Source: Microcoleus sp. FACHB-831 | GTDB lineage: Bacteria > Cyanobacteriota > Cyanobacteriia > Cyanobacteriales > FACHB-T130 | Length of the DNA: 64,000 bases | Assembly: GCF_014695585.1 (NCBI RefSeq) | Contig: NZ_JACJON010000025.1 | Location: 60,122 to 124,121, forward strand | Direction: 5' to 3' | Part shown: positions 53,111 to 62,732 of the stretch, piece by piece | How positions within the stretch are numbered: the stretch's first letter is position 1 | How the letters are laid out: each line of letters starts with the position of its first letter | Made by a program: the position numbers and the translations under genes | The notes under the pieces: generated by a model | What the model was told of the DNA's origin: nothing | Database searches by the model: none | The model's input: only the letters and a program-made list of their open reading frames with translations

Positions 53111-54910
53111 ATGAGCAATTTCCCAGACTTGTCCAGCCAAGGCTATCAGGTAGTCCGAAAATTAGGACACAACAGCGCTGGGGGTCGTGTCACCTATCTG
53201 GCTGTCACCCTGAAAACGCGGCAACCCGTAGTTATTAAGCAGTTTCAGTTTGCCAACATTGGTGCTTCGTGGTCAGACTACGACGGCTATCAGCGCGAAA
53301 TTCAAGTGCTGCGCGGGCTAGATCATCCGGGTATTCCCCGCTACCTTGCCTCTTTCCAAACCAAAGATGGCTTCTGTATGGTGCAGGAATATAAACACGC
53401 GCCATCCCTAGCCGTTCCACGCAGTTTTGATGCGGATCAAATTAAAAAGATTGCTGTTTCTTTATTAGAAATACTGGTTTACCTGCAAAATCGTATACCT
53501 CCAGTAATCCACCGCGATATTAAACCCGAAAACATCTTAGTTGACGACAACATAAATGTTTATCTAGTGGATTTTGGTCTGGCGAAAATTGGTGAAGGCG
53601 AAGTTGCTATGAGCAGCGTTGCTAAAGGTACTCTAGGATTCATGCCCCCAGAGCAACTATTCAACCAGCACCTCAGTGAAGCCTCAGATTTATACGGTCT
53701 TGGTACTACTCTAATCTGCTTGCTCACCAACACCAAATCAACTGCAATCAGCCAGTTAATTGATGAAGATTATCGAGTTAATTTCAAACATTTAGTCCCC
53801 AAACTCAGCTTGCGGTGGATTGAATGGCTAGAAAAGATAGTAGAACTCAAACCAAAAGACCGCTATCCTAACGCCGCTGCTGCGCTAGAAGCGCTCAAAC
53901 CCATCTATGTGATGCGCGTTCCAGAAGTTAACCTAAGCCAACCTATATTAGAAGTAGAGGCCAAAAGGCTAGGGGAAAGGTTAACTCAAACCATCACAAT
54001 TACTAACTCAATTCCTGATACAGTGCTTTCAGGTCAGTGGGAAGTAACGCCGCATCAAAGCGACCCGCCCCATAATCCTGATGAGCATAGCTGGATTGCA
54101 TTTTCTCCAGCAAAGTTTGAAAGCAATCAATCTGATTGCAAGATCGTGATTAATACGAGCCGTCTGATGGCAGGTAAAACTTACGAACGCGAAGTTCTAT
54201 TACGAAGCAACTCTCTGCAAGAAAGCCAACCTCTAACTATTAAAGTTAAGACTGCTCGCGTACCCGTAGAAACAAGAAAATTGCCATATATTTCCCTAGC
54301 TTTACTCTTGTTAGTTGCGGCGATCGCTGCTTGGTTTGAAACTACAGCTTGGTCTAATATTGTTTCTAATCTTGGCGCAATTGGCCTAGTTATGGGCGTG
54401 TTTGTAACTCTGTTTATAGCTGGATTTGGGGTGTTGGCGGCTCTGATGGCTGGTGCAATGTCGCAGTGGGTAGCAAAAATATTGCCCAAGTATGGCATTA
54501 ACTTAAAGGGGATAAATATTGCCACTATGTTATTGGTGGCTGCTATTGTCGCTACCTTTGTTGCTTGGTTTGGTACTCAGTTTAGGGCAATGGATGCAGC
54601 GATCGCTTCTGGGTTTGCAGTTGTTGATGTTGTCTTGTTTATAGCTGCGTTTGAAGCTGAAGGTGTGGCTGAAAGTTGTTCCCAACGAGGCTTTAGTACC
54701 AGCCTTGCTGTTGGCATCTCGCTCCTAACAACTGCTTTAGGCATTAGTTTAGGCATCTGGTTCAAGTTGGGATTGCTCAATCCACTCCTAATATCAACAG
54801 TTTTAGCCACTGGCGTGCCCTTAGCGGCAATGATTTTTTATCCACCTTTAGAGCGCAAAAGGCTCATTGCTAATTATCGTAAGCTTGAACAGCATCTAAT
54901 TAAGCCATAG
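53111..54910 (+). CDS. Ser/Thr protein kinase with beta-sandwich and polytopic membrane domain
   Basis: A 599-residue kinase. Kinase domain (1-275) with HRDIKPEN, LVDFGLAKIG and LGFMPPEQ intact. A linker and a beta-sandwich-like region follow (about 280-395: VNLSQPILEVEA, RLTQTITITNSI, WEVTPHQSDPPHNP and TYEREVLLRSN), then a C-terminal membrane region of five or six helices (about 410-580). The kinase domain is on the cytoplasmic side; the beta domain precedes the membrane part, so it is probably cytoplasmic too. Closely related to the next gene in both sequence and layout. ATG 53111. Confidence 0.92.
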   Translation: MSNFPDLSSQGYQVVRKLGHNSAGGRVTYLAVTLKTRQPVVIKQFQFANIGASWSDYDGYQREIQVLRGLDHPGIPRYLASFQTKDGFCMVQEYKHAPSLAVPRSFDADQIKKIAVSLLEILVYLQNRIPPVIHRDIKPENILVDDNINVYLVDFGLAKIGEGEVAMSSVAKGTLGFMPPEQLFNQHLSEASDLYGLGTTLICLLTNTKSTAISQLIDEDYRVNFKHLVPKLSLRWIEWLEKIVELKPKDRYPNAAAALEALKPIYVMRVPEVNLSQPILEVEAKRLGERLTQTITITNSIPDTVLSGQWEVTPHQSDPPHNPDEHSWIAFSPAKFESNQSDCKIVINTSRLMAGKTYEREVLLRSNSLQESQPLTIKVKTARVPVETRKLPYISLALLLLVAAIAAWFETTAWSNIVSNLGAIGLVMGVFVTLFIAGFGVLAALMAGAMSQWVAKILPKYGINLKGINIATMLLVAAIVATFVAWFGTQFRAMDAAIASGFAVVDVVLFIAAFEAEGVAESCSQRGFSTSLAVGISLLTTALGISLGIWFKLGLLNPLLISTVLATGVPLAAMIFYPPLERKRLIANYRKLEQHLIKP

Positions 54911-55026
54911 GTTTGGAAGTTGTTTCCAGCTTTTTTACTGCAAAACCCGCCATAAGATTGTGTAGGGTGGGCACTGCCCGCCCTACTTGCTTAAAATAGA
55001 GGGCATCTGCCAAACACCCTTTAAGC

Positions 55027-57000
55027 ATGAGCAACTTCCCAGATTTTGCCAATCATGGCTATCAGGTCGTTAGAGAACTGGGTCGCAACCTCGTCGGCGG
55101 TCGCATTACCTACCTTGCAAAGAGTATTTCCCCAACCCCCTCCGATCGAGGGGGAGTATCGGTAGTTATTAAACAATTTCACTTTGGCTGGACTAACTCT
55201 GATTGGTCTGGTTTCAAAGCTTATGAGCGCGAAATACAAGTACTGCGATCGCTCAATCATTCCGGTATTCCCCGCTATCTCGACTCTTTTGAAACGTCTG
55301 CTGGCTTTTGCATGGTGCAAGAATACAAAAATGCCCAGTCCTTAGCCGTTCCGCGCAGTTTTGACCCGGATGATATTAAGCAAATTGCCACCTCTATCCT
55401 AGAAATATTAATCTACTTGCAAAAGCGGATTCCCCCTGTAATTCACCGCGATATCAAACCAGAAAACATCCTCGTAGACGACGATCTCAATGTTTATTTA
55501 GTAGATTTTGGTTTTGCCAGAATTGGCGGCGGGGATGTTGCTATGAGCAGCGTCGCGCTGGGTACGCTGGGCTTTATGCCGCCAGAACAACTTTACAATC
55601 GGCAACTGAGCGAGGCAACAGATTTATACGGTCTTGGCGCAACCCTTATTTGCCTGTTAAGCGGAACAAAATCAACCCAGATTGACAGCTTAATTGATGA
55701 AGATGGTCGGATTGATTTTAAACCCCTTGTTCCTAAACTCAGTCTGCGCTTCATTGACTGGATCGAAAGAATGGTGCAGCCGAAGCAAAAAGACCGATTT
55801 GAGAATGCAACTGCGGCAAAAGAAGCGCTTGGCCCGATTTATCCCATACGATTGCCGGAAGTTAACCTGAGCGAATCTTTGTTGGAATTTCAGGCAACAA
55901 CATTGAGTGGAGAAAGACTAACTCAGACTATTACGGTAAGTAACGCGATCGCCGAAACAATCTTATCAGGACGCTGGGAAGTCGCCCCCCACGAAAGCGA
56001 TCCGCCCCACACGCCAGAAACACACGCTTGGATTTCTTTTAAGCCTGCCCAATTTGCCAGCAATCAGGCTGAATGTCAAATTACAGTTGATACAAGCAAA
56101 TTAATTCCAGATAAAACTTACGAACGCCAAATTTTACTGCACAGTAATGGGGCGCGAGCAACAACTCCCTTAAAGATTCGGGTGCAGACAAATCCACTAC
56201 AGATAAATTATCTGTCCCTCTATTGGTCTTTCGCTATACTTTGCGGCACTTCTTTTGGTGTTGCTTGGCTCGTAGCAATCAATTGGGCTGGGGCTAGCAC
56301 GGTCTTCGCTACCTCGTCGGCTGGTTCGTGGGTGGCGGCGCTTATATGCTGCGCCTGTTTTTCGCCTTTGTTTTCTGAGGTGGATGAGCGGCTCAAGAGT
56401 GCAACTCGCAGAACCAAAAGTCTGTGGATTGTGGGTTTGTGCGGGCTGGCGGCTTCGTTCGGACCTGTGGGTTTGGGGCTGATTTTGGCTTTGTTTGGAG
56501 CTGGGGTGGCGACTTCAGCTAAAGTTGGGGCTATGGCTGAGGCTAGAGCTAGGGGAATGTTGAATGACTCTCAATCGGAGTCCAGCCAGCCTTTCGATAT
56601 GGTGGCGACAGGTTTTTGGGGTTTGGTTGGGGCTGGCTTTGGCTCTATTGGGGCGGCTATGTTGTGGGCGATGTTAGAGCCGCAATTTGGATACGTGCGC
56701 TTGCTGCTGGCGGTTGTTTTTGCTGCTGTTGCTGTGGGTGGAGGGACGAAGGCGATCGCGTATCAGATGCAAGCCGTAGGTTTCGCGCTCTCAAGCGGTC
56801 GCGCAATCCGCGCACTGATTATCGCCTTGGGGCTTAGTTTGGGGGCGGGGTTGCAGATAGGTTTATCGCACCCATTACTTTTAGCCGCTGTTGCGGGAAC
56901 GAGTTTACCTTTGGCTGCGATGATGATCTATCAACCCATGCAGCGATCGCGCCTCCTTGCTAACTCTCGCCAGCACAAGCAAAATCTGATTAAGCCCTAA
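55027..57000 (+). CDS. Ser/Thr protein kinase with beta-sandwich and polytopic membrane domain, paralogue
   Basis: A 657-residue paralogue of the preceding gene, 116 bases downstream. Kinase motifs HRDIKPEN, LVDFGFARIG and LGFMPPEQ are intact, with an insert of about eight residues (SPTPSDRGG) before the catalytic Lys. The beta region repeats the motifs VNLSESLLEFQA, RLTQTITVSNAI, WEVAPHESDPPHTP and TYERQILLHSN. The C-terminal membrane region (about 400-640) has six or so helices and is Gly/Ala rich. The three kinases share the MSNFPD start and look like serial duplications. The gene ends at a strong terminator at 57030. Confidence 0.92.
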   Translation: MSNFPDFANHGYQVVRELGRNLVGGRITYLAKSISPTPSDRGGVSVVIKQFHFGWTNSDWSGFKAYEREIQVLRSLNHSGIPRYLDSFETSAGFCMVQEYKNAQSLAVPRSFDPDDIKQIATSILEILIYLQKRIPPVIHRDIKPENILVDDDLNVYLVDFGFARIGGGDVAMSSVALGTLGFMPPEQLYNRQLSEATDLYGLGATLICLLSGTKSTQIDSLIDEDGRIDFKPLVPKLSLRFIDWIERMVQPKQKDRFENATAAKEALGPIYPIRLPEVNLSESLLEFQATTLSGERLTQTITVSNAIAETILSGRWEVAPHESDPPHTPETHAWISFKPAQFASNQAECQITVDTSKLIPDKTYERQILLHSNGARATTPLKIRVQTNPLQINYLSLYWSFAILCGTSFGVAWLVAINWAGASTVFATSSAGSWVAALICCACFSPLFSEVDERLKSATRRTKSLWIVGLCGLAASFGPVGLGLILALFGAGVATSAKVGAMAEARARGMLNDSQSESSQPFDMVATGFWGLVGAGFGSIGAAMLWAMLEPQFGYVRLLLAVVFAAVAVGGGTKAIAYQMQAVGFALSSGRAIRALIIALGLSLGAGLQIGLSHPLLLAAVAGTSLPLAAMMIYQPMQRSRLLANSRQHKQNLIKP

Positions 57001-57029
57001 TTGGCGATGGGACATTCGCCGCTAGGGTC

Positions 57030-57084
57030 AAAAATAAAAAGGCAAAAGAAAGAATTGTCTCTTTTCTTTTGCCTTTTTATTTTT
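57030..57084. terminator. Bidirectional terminator with 22-bp stem
   Basis: An unusually long perfect stem pairs 57030-57051 with 57063-57084, A-rich on the left and T-rich on the right, between the convergent kinase and Ycf37-like genes. It serves both. Confidence 0.88.
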
Positions 57085-57099
57085 TAATTTTCCTTGCTT

Positions 57100-57627
57100 T
57101 TAAGCAGACGTTACAAACCGTTTTCGCAAAGATTCCGAGCGACGTTTGGCCGTTATATTAGTCGGCTCGTGCTTCAAAGCTTCGTCATAAGCTTCCAACG
57201 CCTGAGCTGTCAACTTCTTCTTCTCGTAAGTGTGGCCCAAGTTGTTGATTGCCGTAATATAATTTGGCTGTAGCTTAATTGCTTCTTTGTAGTTGCGAAT
57301 CGCTAAATCATACTGTTCTTGAGCAAAGTAGCCATAGCCCAAGCCGTTATATATCAGAGGCAGATATTGCAACTCTCCTTCTTCAGCTTTTAGAGCTTTT
57401 TGAAACAGGGATACAGCCTGAGAGAACAGTTTTTTATCTAAATAAATACTGCCCAACTCGTAATATTCTTGGGCAGTACCCTTCTCTACGTTCAGCTTAT
57501 TTTGTAAGCGTGCCAGGTTATTTTCCACTTTACGCGATCTGAAAATCTGGCGAAAAATCAACCAACTGGCACCGCCTAGTATAGACAGCAACAGGGATAG
57601 ATAAAGAATTGGCAGATAAGTTTCCAT
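57100..57627 (-). CDS. ycf37: Ycf37-like TPR protein, photosystem I assembly factor candidate
   Basis: A 175-residue protein with one N-terminal transmembrane helix (METYLPILYLSLLLSILGGASWLIFRQIF, about 1-29) and three tetratricopeptide repeats (about 55-90, 92-126 and 127-160; YYELGSIYLDKKLFSQAVSLFQKAL, IYNGLGYGYFAQEQYDLAIRNYKEAIKLQP, AINNLGHTYEKKKLTAQALEAYDEALKHEP, given here as blocks). Length and layout match Ycf37, a thylakoid protein that helps photosystem I assembly. Generic TPR proteins of similar size exist, so identity is likely but not certain. ATG 57627 is preferred over TTG 57636. Confidence 0.75.
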   Translation of the reverse strand: METYLPILYLSLLLSILGGASWLIFRQIFRSRKVENNLARLQNKLNVEKGTAQEYYELGSIYLDKKLFSQAVSLFQKALKAEEGELQYLPLIYNGLGYGYFAQEQYDLAIRNYKEAIKLQPNYITAINNLGHTYEKKKLTAQALEAYDEALKHEPTNITAKRRSESLRKRFVTSA

Positions 57628-57725
57628 GCGCTTCAAATACGGCTGTTAAAATTTTGGTTCTGTACTGATTATCTCGTGCCGTACTAGAGGATTTTAAAAC
57701 CCCTGTACGCCTTGCTGAATTTTTG

Positions 57726-58532
57726 TTAGGGTAATCCCCAATATTTAGCCCGTTCCTGTAACCAACCCTCAGCTTTCCAACGAGCGAGCGCGGCATTCAC
57801 GCGATCCCACAATTTGTTGTTTTGCAACCCCTTAGTCATCACCACACACAAAGCTTCACCTGACAGCCACACTGGAACCATCCGATATTGAGGATATTCC
57901 TGCACCCAACCAGCCAGAACGCTGTTATCCGCAGCAAAGCCAATAGCACCGCCACTTTCTACCAGCGATCGCCCTTCTTCGTAAGAATTTACCCCTACTA
58001 GCCTGACTCTTGGTAAGACATATCGCACGGTTGCAATTGTACTGGAACCATTTAGAATTGCAACTTTCTTCCCAGACAGATCTTTATCTTTTTGTACCGA
58101 TCTATCTTTTGTTACTATGCTTGTGCCGTCTAGGTAGTATGGGGCGGTGAAGTCAACCAAGCGCGATCGCGAAGCAGTTGCCGTCATCCTGGCGATCGCC
58201 ATATCTACTTTACGCTCTAATACAACTTTAAGGCGATCGCGATTGGCGACGGGCTGAAATCTCACAGCATCCGCACGCCCTAATAATTCTTCGGCTAGAT
58301 GTCGAGCTAGGTCAATTTCCAGTCCTTGCAGGTTTCCCGACTCATCGCGGAATGCCAAGGGACGCACATTATCTTTAACCGCAACCATCAAGTAGCCCCG
58401 CTCTTGAATTTCGTTCAATTCGGCGGCACTACTTGACGAGTTTAAAGGCAAAATCATTCCCAGGCCGACCCAGGAGACGAGAGAGAAAACAAAAATTGAA
58501 GTATAAACTATGAATGATGAAACTTTTGCCAT
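57726..58532 (-). CDS. Family 3 solute-binding protein (amino-acid ABC type)
   Basis: A 268-residue exported protein with a signal peptide or anchor (residues 5-36) and a complete periplasmic binding-protein fold: ELNEIQERGYLMVAVKDNVRPLAFRDESGNLQGLEIDLARHLAEEL at the start, FQPVANRDRLKVVLERKVDMAIARMTATASRSRLVDFTAPYY (blocks seen), and the C-terminal LQNNKLWDRVNAALARWKAEGWLQE. The Arg in IARMTAT is in the place that binds the amino-acid carboxylate. No permease or ATPase gene is adjacent, so it is an orphan. ATG 58532 is used. Confidence 0.9.
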   Translation of the reverse strand: MAKVSSFIVYTSIFVFSLVSWVGLGMILPLNSSSSAAELNEIQERGYLMVAVKDNVRPLAFRDESGNLQGLEIDLARHLAEELLGRADAVRFQPVANRDRLKVVLERKVDMAIARMTATASRSRLVDFTAPYYLDGTSIVTKDRSVQKDKDLSGKKVAILNGSSTIATVRYVLPRVRLVGVNSYEEGRSLVESGGAIGFAADNSVLAGWVQEYPQYRMVPVWLSGEALCVVMTKGLQNNKLWDRVNAALARWKAEGWLQERAKYWGLP

Positions 58533-58601
58533 TGTTAAATTCCGATAGCTTAGGAAGCACAATCAGCGTAACTTTCATACTTCATACTTCATTTTTCATT
58601 T

Positions 58602-58958
58602 TTATCTTTTAACCGCACCTGCTAATTCTGCTACTTTGTGGAAGGCAGTAGGATCTAAAACTGCCAGTTGAGCTAGCATTTTGCGGTTAATCTCGATATT
58701 GGCTTTTTTCAGATTTCCCATCAACTGACTGTAGCTCATGCCGTGCTGGCGTGCAGCTGCATTGATGCGGGCAATCCAGAGGCGACGGAAATCACGCTTG
58801 CGCTTTTTGCGATCGCGATAGGCGTTACGCAGCGCCTTCATCACCTGTTGATTGGCTGTCCGGAACAGTTTTGAGTGACTGCCGCGAAATCCTTTGGCTA
58901 GTTTTAGAATTTTTTTGCGGCGTTTACGTGCAACGTTACCGCGTTTTACCCGTGTCAT
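58602..58958 (-). CDS. rplT: 50S ribosomal protein L20
   Basis: A 118-residue, very basic protein with the full L20 sequence features: [49 protein letters not shown] and [35 protein letters not shown] (blocks by order). It is a primary rRNA-binding protein of the large subunit. It follows rpmI on the same strand with 171 bases between; infC is not next to them. Confidence 0.98.
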   Translation of the reverse strand: MTRVKRGNVARKRRKKILKLAKGFRGSHSKLFRTANQQVMKALRNAYRDRKKRKRDFRRLWIARINAAARQHGMSYSQLMGNLKKANIEINRKMLAQLAVLDPTAFHKVAELAGAVKR

Positions 58959-59047
58959 ATGATTTTAGATTGTGGATTGTGGATTTTGGATTTTGCTCCT
59001 GCGGAGAAACCCCGCAAGGATGATTGGCTCAACATTTATGAACTATG

Positions 59048-59096
59048 AGTTATGAATTAGGAATTAAAAACTTTATTTAATTCCTAATTCATAACT
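59048..59096. repeat. Long hairpin between rpmI and rplT
   Basis: A 21-bp perfect stem (59048-59068 with 59076-59096) around a seven-base loop, of the AGTTATGAATTAGGAATTAAA-like filler type, lies between the two ribosomal protein genes. It may reduce read-through from rpmI to rplT, or is simply a dispersed repeat. Confidence 0.65.
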
Positions 59097-59129
59097 CCGG
59101 AGGCCAGTCGTCTCCGGCTCCGCAAAATT

Positions 59130-59327
59130 TTACAAATACGGCAGCATTCCGCGTACATTGTCTTCATCGCATTCGTTTACCACTGCCATAGTAGACAGAC
59201 GGCGCTTGCGATCGGTACCCTTGTGCTGTAGCAGGTGATTTTTGAAAGCTTTCCGGCGTACAATCTTGCCGCTCCCAGTAGCTCGAAAGCGTTTTGCCGC
59301 TGATCTGCGGGTTTTTATTTTAGGCAT
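59130..59327 (-). CDS. rpmI: 50S ribosomal protein L35
   Basis: A 65-residue basic protein with the L35 hallmark start [22 protein letters not shown] and [17 protein letters not shown]. The ATG at 59327 gives the normal length; an upstream in-frame start at 59348 would add seven residues not seen in the family. First gene of the L35-L20 pair. Confidence 0.98.
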   Translation of the reverse strand: MPKIKTRRSAAKRFRATGSGKIVRRKAFKNHLLQHKGTDRKRRLSTMAVVNECDEDNVRGMLPYL

Positions 59328-59451
59328 GGATTGGGTTAAATTCGACACAATCTATAAATATATCACTATATACCAGCTATGGTACAAGTCATCAATATCA
59401 AATCTCAGGCAAAATCATAACATGGTTGCACGTTGAAATGTTGTCAGGGTT

Positions 59452-59952
59452 ATGGGTCTCAAAAACATGAGTATTGAGAAAATGGTTGAACAGGCATTGC
59501 AGGATGGATATCTAACGCCAGATATGAAAGCGGAGATTACACGCATCTGCAATAAGTCTACCGATTTGTCGGTTGAGGAGTACATGGCCTTGGATCGACT
59601 AATGGCGGAATTGCCTAGTTGTGTAGACAGCACGACGTTAATACCGCACAAACAGTTTAGCAACGTGATGGAAGAGCTGGTACTCAAGGAGGCGATCGCC
59701 CAGTGGGCCATAGTTGCAGAGACTACTGACACTGTTCTAGATGTGGGAGATATTGCTGCCTATGCCCTAAATCGCCTTCCCGGACTCTATGCAACTACCT
59801 CAGACGGTGCCGGGTTTCATCGCAGCCTTGCCAAGGACGAACTAGACCAGTTGATTGTCCAGAAAGTTCAAGAAGCGATCGCTCGTTGCCTAGAACAACC
59901 AGAAATTTACCCTAAACGCAAACCCTTGAAGATTAAACTTACTGAAAATTAA
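59452..59952 (+). CDS. ComFB-domain protein, possible cyclic dinucleotide receptor
   Basis: A 166-residue soluble protein. Its C-terminal part has the ComFB family signature: FSNVMEELVLKEAIAQ, DVGDIAAYALNRLPGLYATTSDGAGFH and KDELDQLIVQKVQEAIARCL. Cyanobacterial ComFB/CdgR-type proteins bind c-di-GMP or c-di-AMP and affect motility and cell size; the zinc-binding Cys pairs of Bacillus ComFB are missing here, as in many cyanobacterial members. The N-terminal 65 residues (EKMVEQALQDGYLTPDMKAEI) form a helical add-on also seen in cyanobacterial regulators. The start may be the second Met at 59467. Confidence 0.85.
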   Translation: MGLKNMSIEKMVEQALQDGYLTPDMKAEITRICNKSTDLSVEEYMALDRLMAELPSCVDSTTLIPHKQFSNVMEELVLKEAIAQWAIVAETTDTVLDVGDIAAYALNRLPGLYATTSDGAGFHRSLAKDELDQLIVQKVQEAIARCLEQPEIYPKRKPLKIKLTEN

Positions 59953-60033
59953 CGACAATGGGGGCTGGAGACTGAGTTTTGAGTTTAATTTCTCACTCTC
60001 CTACCCTCCCCTGCCCCTCTGCCAGTTTCATTT

Positions 60034-62466
60034 TCACTTGGGTGTTTTGGATAAAGAAACTACCGACTTAGGAAACTGGCTCTTTAATGCTGGCAAGACA
60101 GGACAAGGCTTCTTCTCCTGCAAGTTCTCTGCTGTCGTTCCATTAAAAGTATTCCAGCGGAAAGGCCCCCTTTGGGCAGCCGCCATCCACAACAAGCGCT
60201 TTGCTCGCGTCATTGCCACATATAGTAGGCGAAATTCCTCCGCTGTCTTCAACTGTCCTGCTTGTTCCCAAGCATCTGCCGACTGAGGTAAAGGAGATTG
60301 ACCGTGCAAACCAGCCCGAATTTGTGCCCTGGCTACTTCCGCTAAGGTAAAATCTCCTAGAAATTGCGCGGCGGTAGGAACCCAAGGACTGCCGGGAATT
60401 GTATCTTCGTGCAAAAACGGCATAAAGACATAATCCCAGTCCAAGCCCTTGGCTTTGTGCATGGTAATGATGGTGAGTTGACCGGAACGGGTGTAGCGTT
60501 CCTCGCTATCGTCGGTTTCTACGGCTTCAAATCTTTCAGAACTGACTATTTCGCTGAGGACTTCTAGAGTGGCACTCATGGAAGTGTTTCCCGAAGTCTG
60601 TTGCGCCACTCGTTCTGCAAGTTTCTCAGCTGTTGCTAGCTCAGATTGATCGTAGTTTAAGGTCAAAGCCAGGAAGGGAATTAGCTGGTAGTGAGGCAAC
60701 TCCAAACGTGCCTTGAGCAATTCGCAACAGTAGCGACGCGCCTCAAGCACTGATTCTGACTGGGGTGGTTCTAAAGGGCCAGGATAGAGGAATTGTTCGG
60801 GGAAGGTAGAGAGGGCGTTGAGGTCTTGAGTGGCAATCAGGTGGCGTTTTACCAAGACTTCTAGGGCGGCTTTGAGGTAATCGGGAGAGTGGGGGCGATC
60901 GAGAAATTGTAGCAGGCGGAGGATTTCAGCCGGGACGTGGGAATGGCGATCGCTCTCTCCCACTTCATAAACTTCTATGCCGTGCTGACGCCGCAAAAAT
61001 TGGAGTTTTTCGGCCACAAACCGAGCTTGTCTATTCTCGCGCACCAATACAGCGGCTTTACCTTCTTTATTCTCGGTTAATAATTCAATTACCCGCTCTC
61101 CTATCAAATCTACGGTTTGATGAATATCGCTGGGGGTGTAGATTTCCAGCCCTCTACCCGTTTGTGTCGGGTTGGCGTCAGCTTGAGGATCGTCAGCGTC
61201 AACAGTGCGAATTTTCTGGGGGCGAAATGGCAGTGGAGATTGTGCTGTAGAGCGTGGGGAAGATAGTCTGTTACCCGTTCCCTGTTCTCTATTACCGCCA
61301 TAAGTGCGATTTACCCAATCTAAGACAAAGTTAGCCGATTCGATGATAATCGGCGTACTCCGACCAGCTCTATCCATTGTTGCGAGTCGTCCTTGGTCAT
61401 AGCAATCTTTGCAGAATCTGCGGAAATAAATCGGATCGGCTGGGGTGAAAGTGGAGTTGATAGCTTGGTTGGGATCGCCTACTCGCACTAGATGTAGAGA
61501 CGTTGCATGGGATGTCTCTAGAGGAGTAGGGGCTTTTGGGTCGGTAGCAAGAATTTCCAACAGCTTGTTTTGGAGGGGGGTGGAGTCTTGGGCTTCATCT
61601 TCAAAGACGGCAAAGACTTGGTTTTGCCACATTTGACGGGCGCTGTCGTTTTTGAGGACTCGCAGCGCGGCGAGAATCATTTCGTCGTAGTCGATCAAGT
61701 CGCGCGATCGCAGTAATGCTTGATATTGCTCGTACAATCCGGCGGCGATCGCCAATATGTCATAATCATCTGGCGTTTCTTCTGCTAGTCGCCATAAGTC
61801 GTGTGGCAATAGTCCAGAGCTTTTCGCTTCCCTAACGGCGGTAGTCGCAAGGCTGGGCAAAACTTCAGTACGCAAAACTGACTGACGCCGCAACCGCTCT
61901 GTTTCTTCCCCGTCAAATTCACGCCCCTCTAGCAACACTGAATAGCGCCGGGGGTTGTTGGCAATCCACCGTTCTACGCAGTCGCGAATTAACCGATTGC
62001 TTTGGTTAGGGGTGACTAACGTAGCGGTTTCCAGATTTAAACCCGATAGCTCTGAATGTCGCGTGGCAATGTTCAGAGCCAATCCGTGTAATGTATATAC
62101 AACGAAGCCTGTTTGCGGTAGAGAAAGTTCGCGCAGGCATTTGCGGATTTTAGCTTTGATATTGGCGGCGGCGGAGCGAGTGAAGGTAACGACGACAAGA
62201 TAGCGACGGGCATGGAGTTGGAAGCGAGCGATCGCAATAGCAGCAGCGATCGCCATTCCAGTAGATTTACCAGCGCCAGGAACGGCGGAAACAGCGAGGG
62301 AACCACCTTGCCAGTCTGCCATGCTTTGTTGTCCCGGACGCAAGCCATTCCGGAGCCGCAGCAGCGCTTGTTCCCGCAAAGCTGCTGCGGGGTTTAGAGG
62401 AGTTGAATTCAATGTCTCCACCGCGCCGACTTGTGGAGTCAAATTGCTATCTGTATCGTTTGACAT
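60034..62466 (-). CDS. UvrD/PcrA-like superfamily 1 helicase
   Basis: An 810-residue SF1A helicase. Motif Ia region VVTFTRSAAANIKAKI, Walker A SAVPGAGKST (about 61-70), motif II VFEDEAQDSTPLQ (DEAQ in place of DExx), motif III GDPNQAINSTF, motif V/VI TIITMHKAKGLDWDYVF and RLLYVAMTRAKRLL. A short odd insert, GGNREQGTGNR followed by a Ser/Pro-rich stretch (near residues 410-435), looks like translated intergenic repeat DNA. It probably acts in recombination or repair as a 3'-5' translocase. ATG 62466 is used. It is divergent from the final kinase. Confidence 0.92.
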   Translation of the reverse strand: MSNDTDSNLTPQVGAVETLNSTPLNPAAALREQALLRLRNGLRPGQQSMADWQGGSLAVSAVPGAGKSTGMAIAAAIAIARFQLHARRYLVVVTFTRSAAANIKAKIRKCLRELSLPQTGFVVYTLHGLALNIATRHSELSGLNLETATLVTPNQSNRLIRDCVERWIANNPRRYSVLLEGREFDGEETERLRRQSVLRTEVLPSLATTAVREAKSSGLLPHDLWRLAEETPDDYDILAIAAGLYEQYQALLRSRDLIDYDEMILAALRVLKNDSARQMWQNQVFAVFEDEAQDSTPLQNKLLEILATDPKAPTPLETSHATSLHLVRVGDPNQAINSTFTPADPIYFRRFCKDCYDQGRLATMDRAGRSTPIIIESANFVLDWVNRTYGGNREQGTGNRLSSPRSTAQSPLPFRPQKIRTVDADDPQADANPTQTGRGLEIYTPSDIHQTVDLIGERVIELLTENKEGKAAVLVRENRQARFVAEKLQFLRRQHGIEVYEVGESDRHSHVPAEILRLLQFLDRPHSPDYLKAALEVLVKRHLIATQDLNALSTFPEQFLYPGPLEPPQSESVLEARRYCCELLKARLELPHYQLIPFLALTLNYDQSELATAEKLAERVAQQTSGNTSMSATLEVLSEIVSSERFEAVETDDSEERYTRSGQLTIITMHKAKGLDWDYVFMPFLHEDTIPGSPWVPTAAQFLGDFTLAEVARAQIRAGLHGQSPLPQSADAWEQAGQLKTAEEFRLLYVAMTRAKRLLWMAAAQRGPFRWNTFNGTTAENLQEKKPCPVLPALKSQFPKSVVSLSKTPK

Positions 62467-62732
62467 CTTTTGCGAGAGGGGACGACAAATTTATGGCCTA
62501 TTGTGCAGTGTAATCGCCCGATAGCAAATACAGCAGCAATTCTGGGCGGCGGCGCGGACATTTACGGAAAATGCTCGCCTAAACTTGGATAACTCTATAA
62601 AAGAATGGGCGATCGCCTGTAAACAAATTGATAACCCAAAGATCGCCAGAGTGAGTATATTTCGGGGAAAGTAAACCATTCATCTGTTTTTTAAGCAACG
62701 CCCGATTAATTTACAAACTAAACCAGGTAAAT

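Noticed and set aside
57530..57796. 88-residue frame between the Ycf37-like and solute-binding genes
   Set aside because: Overlaps both real genes and shows no family or ribosome site.
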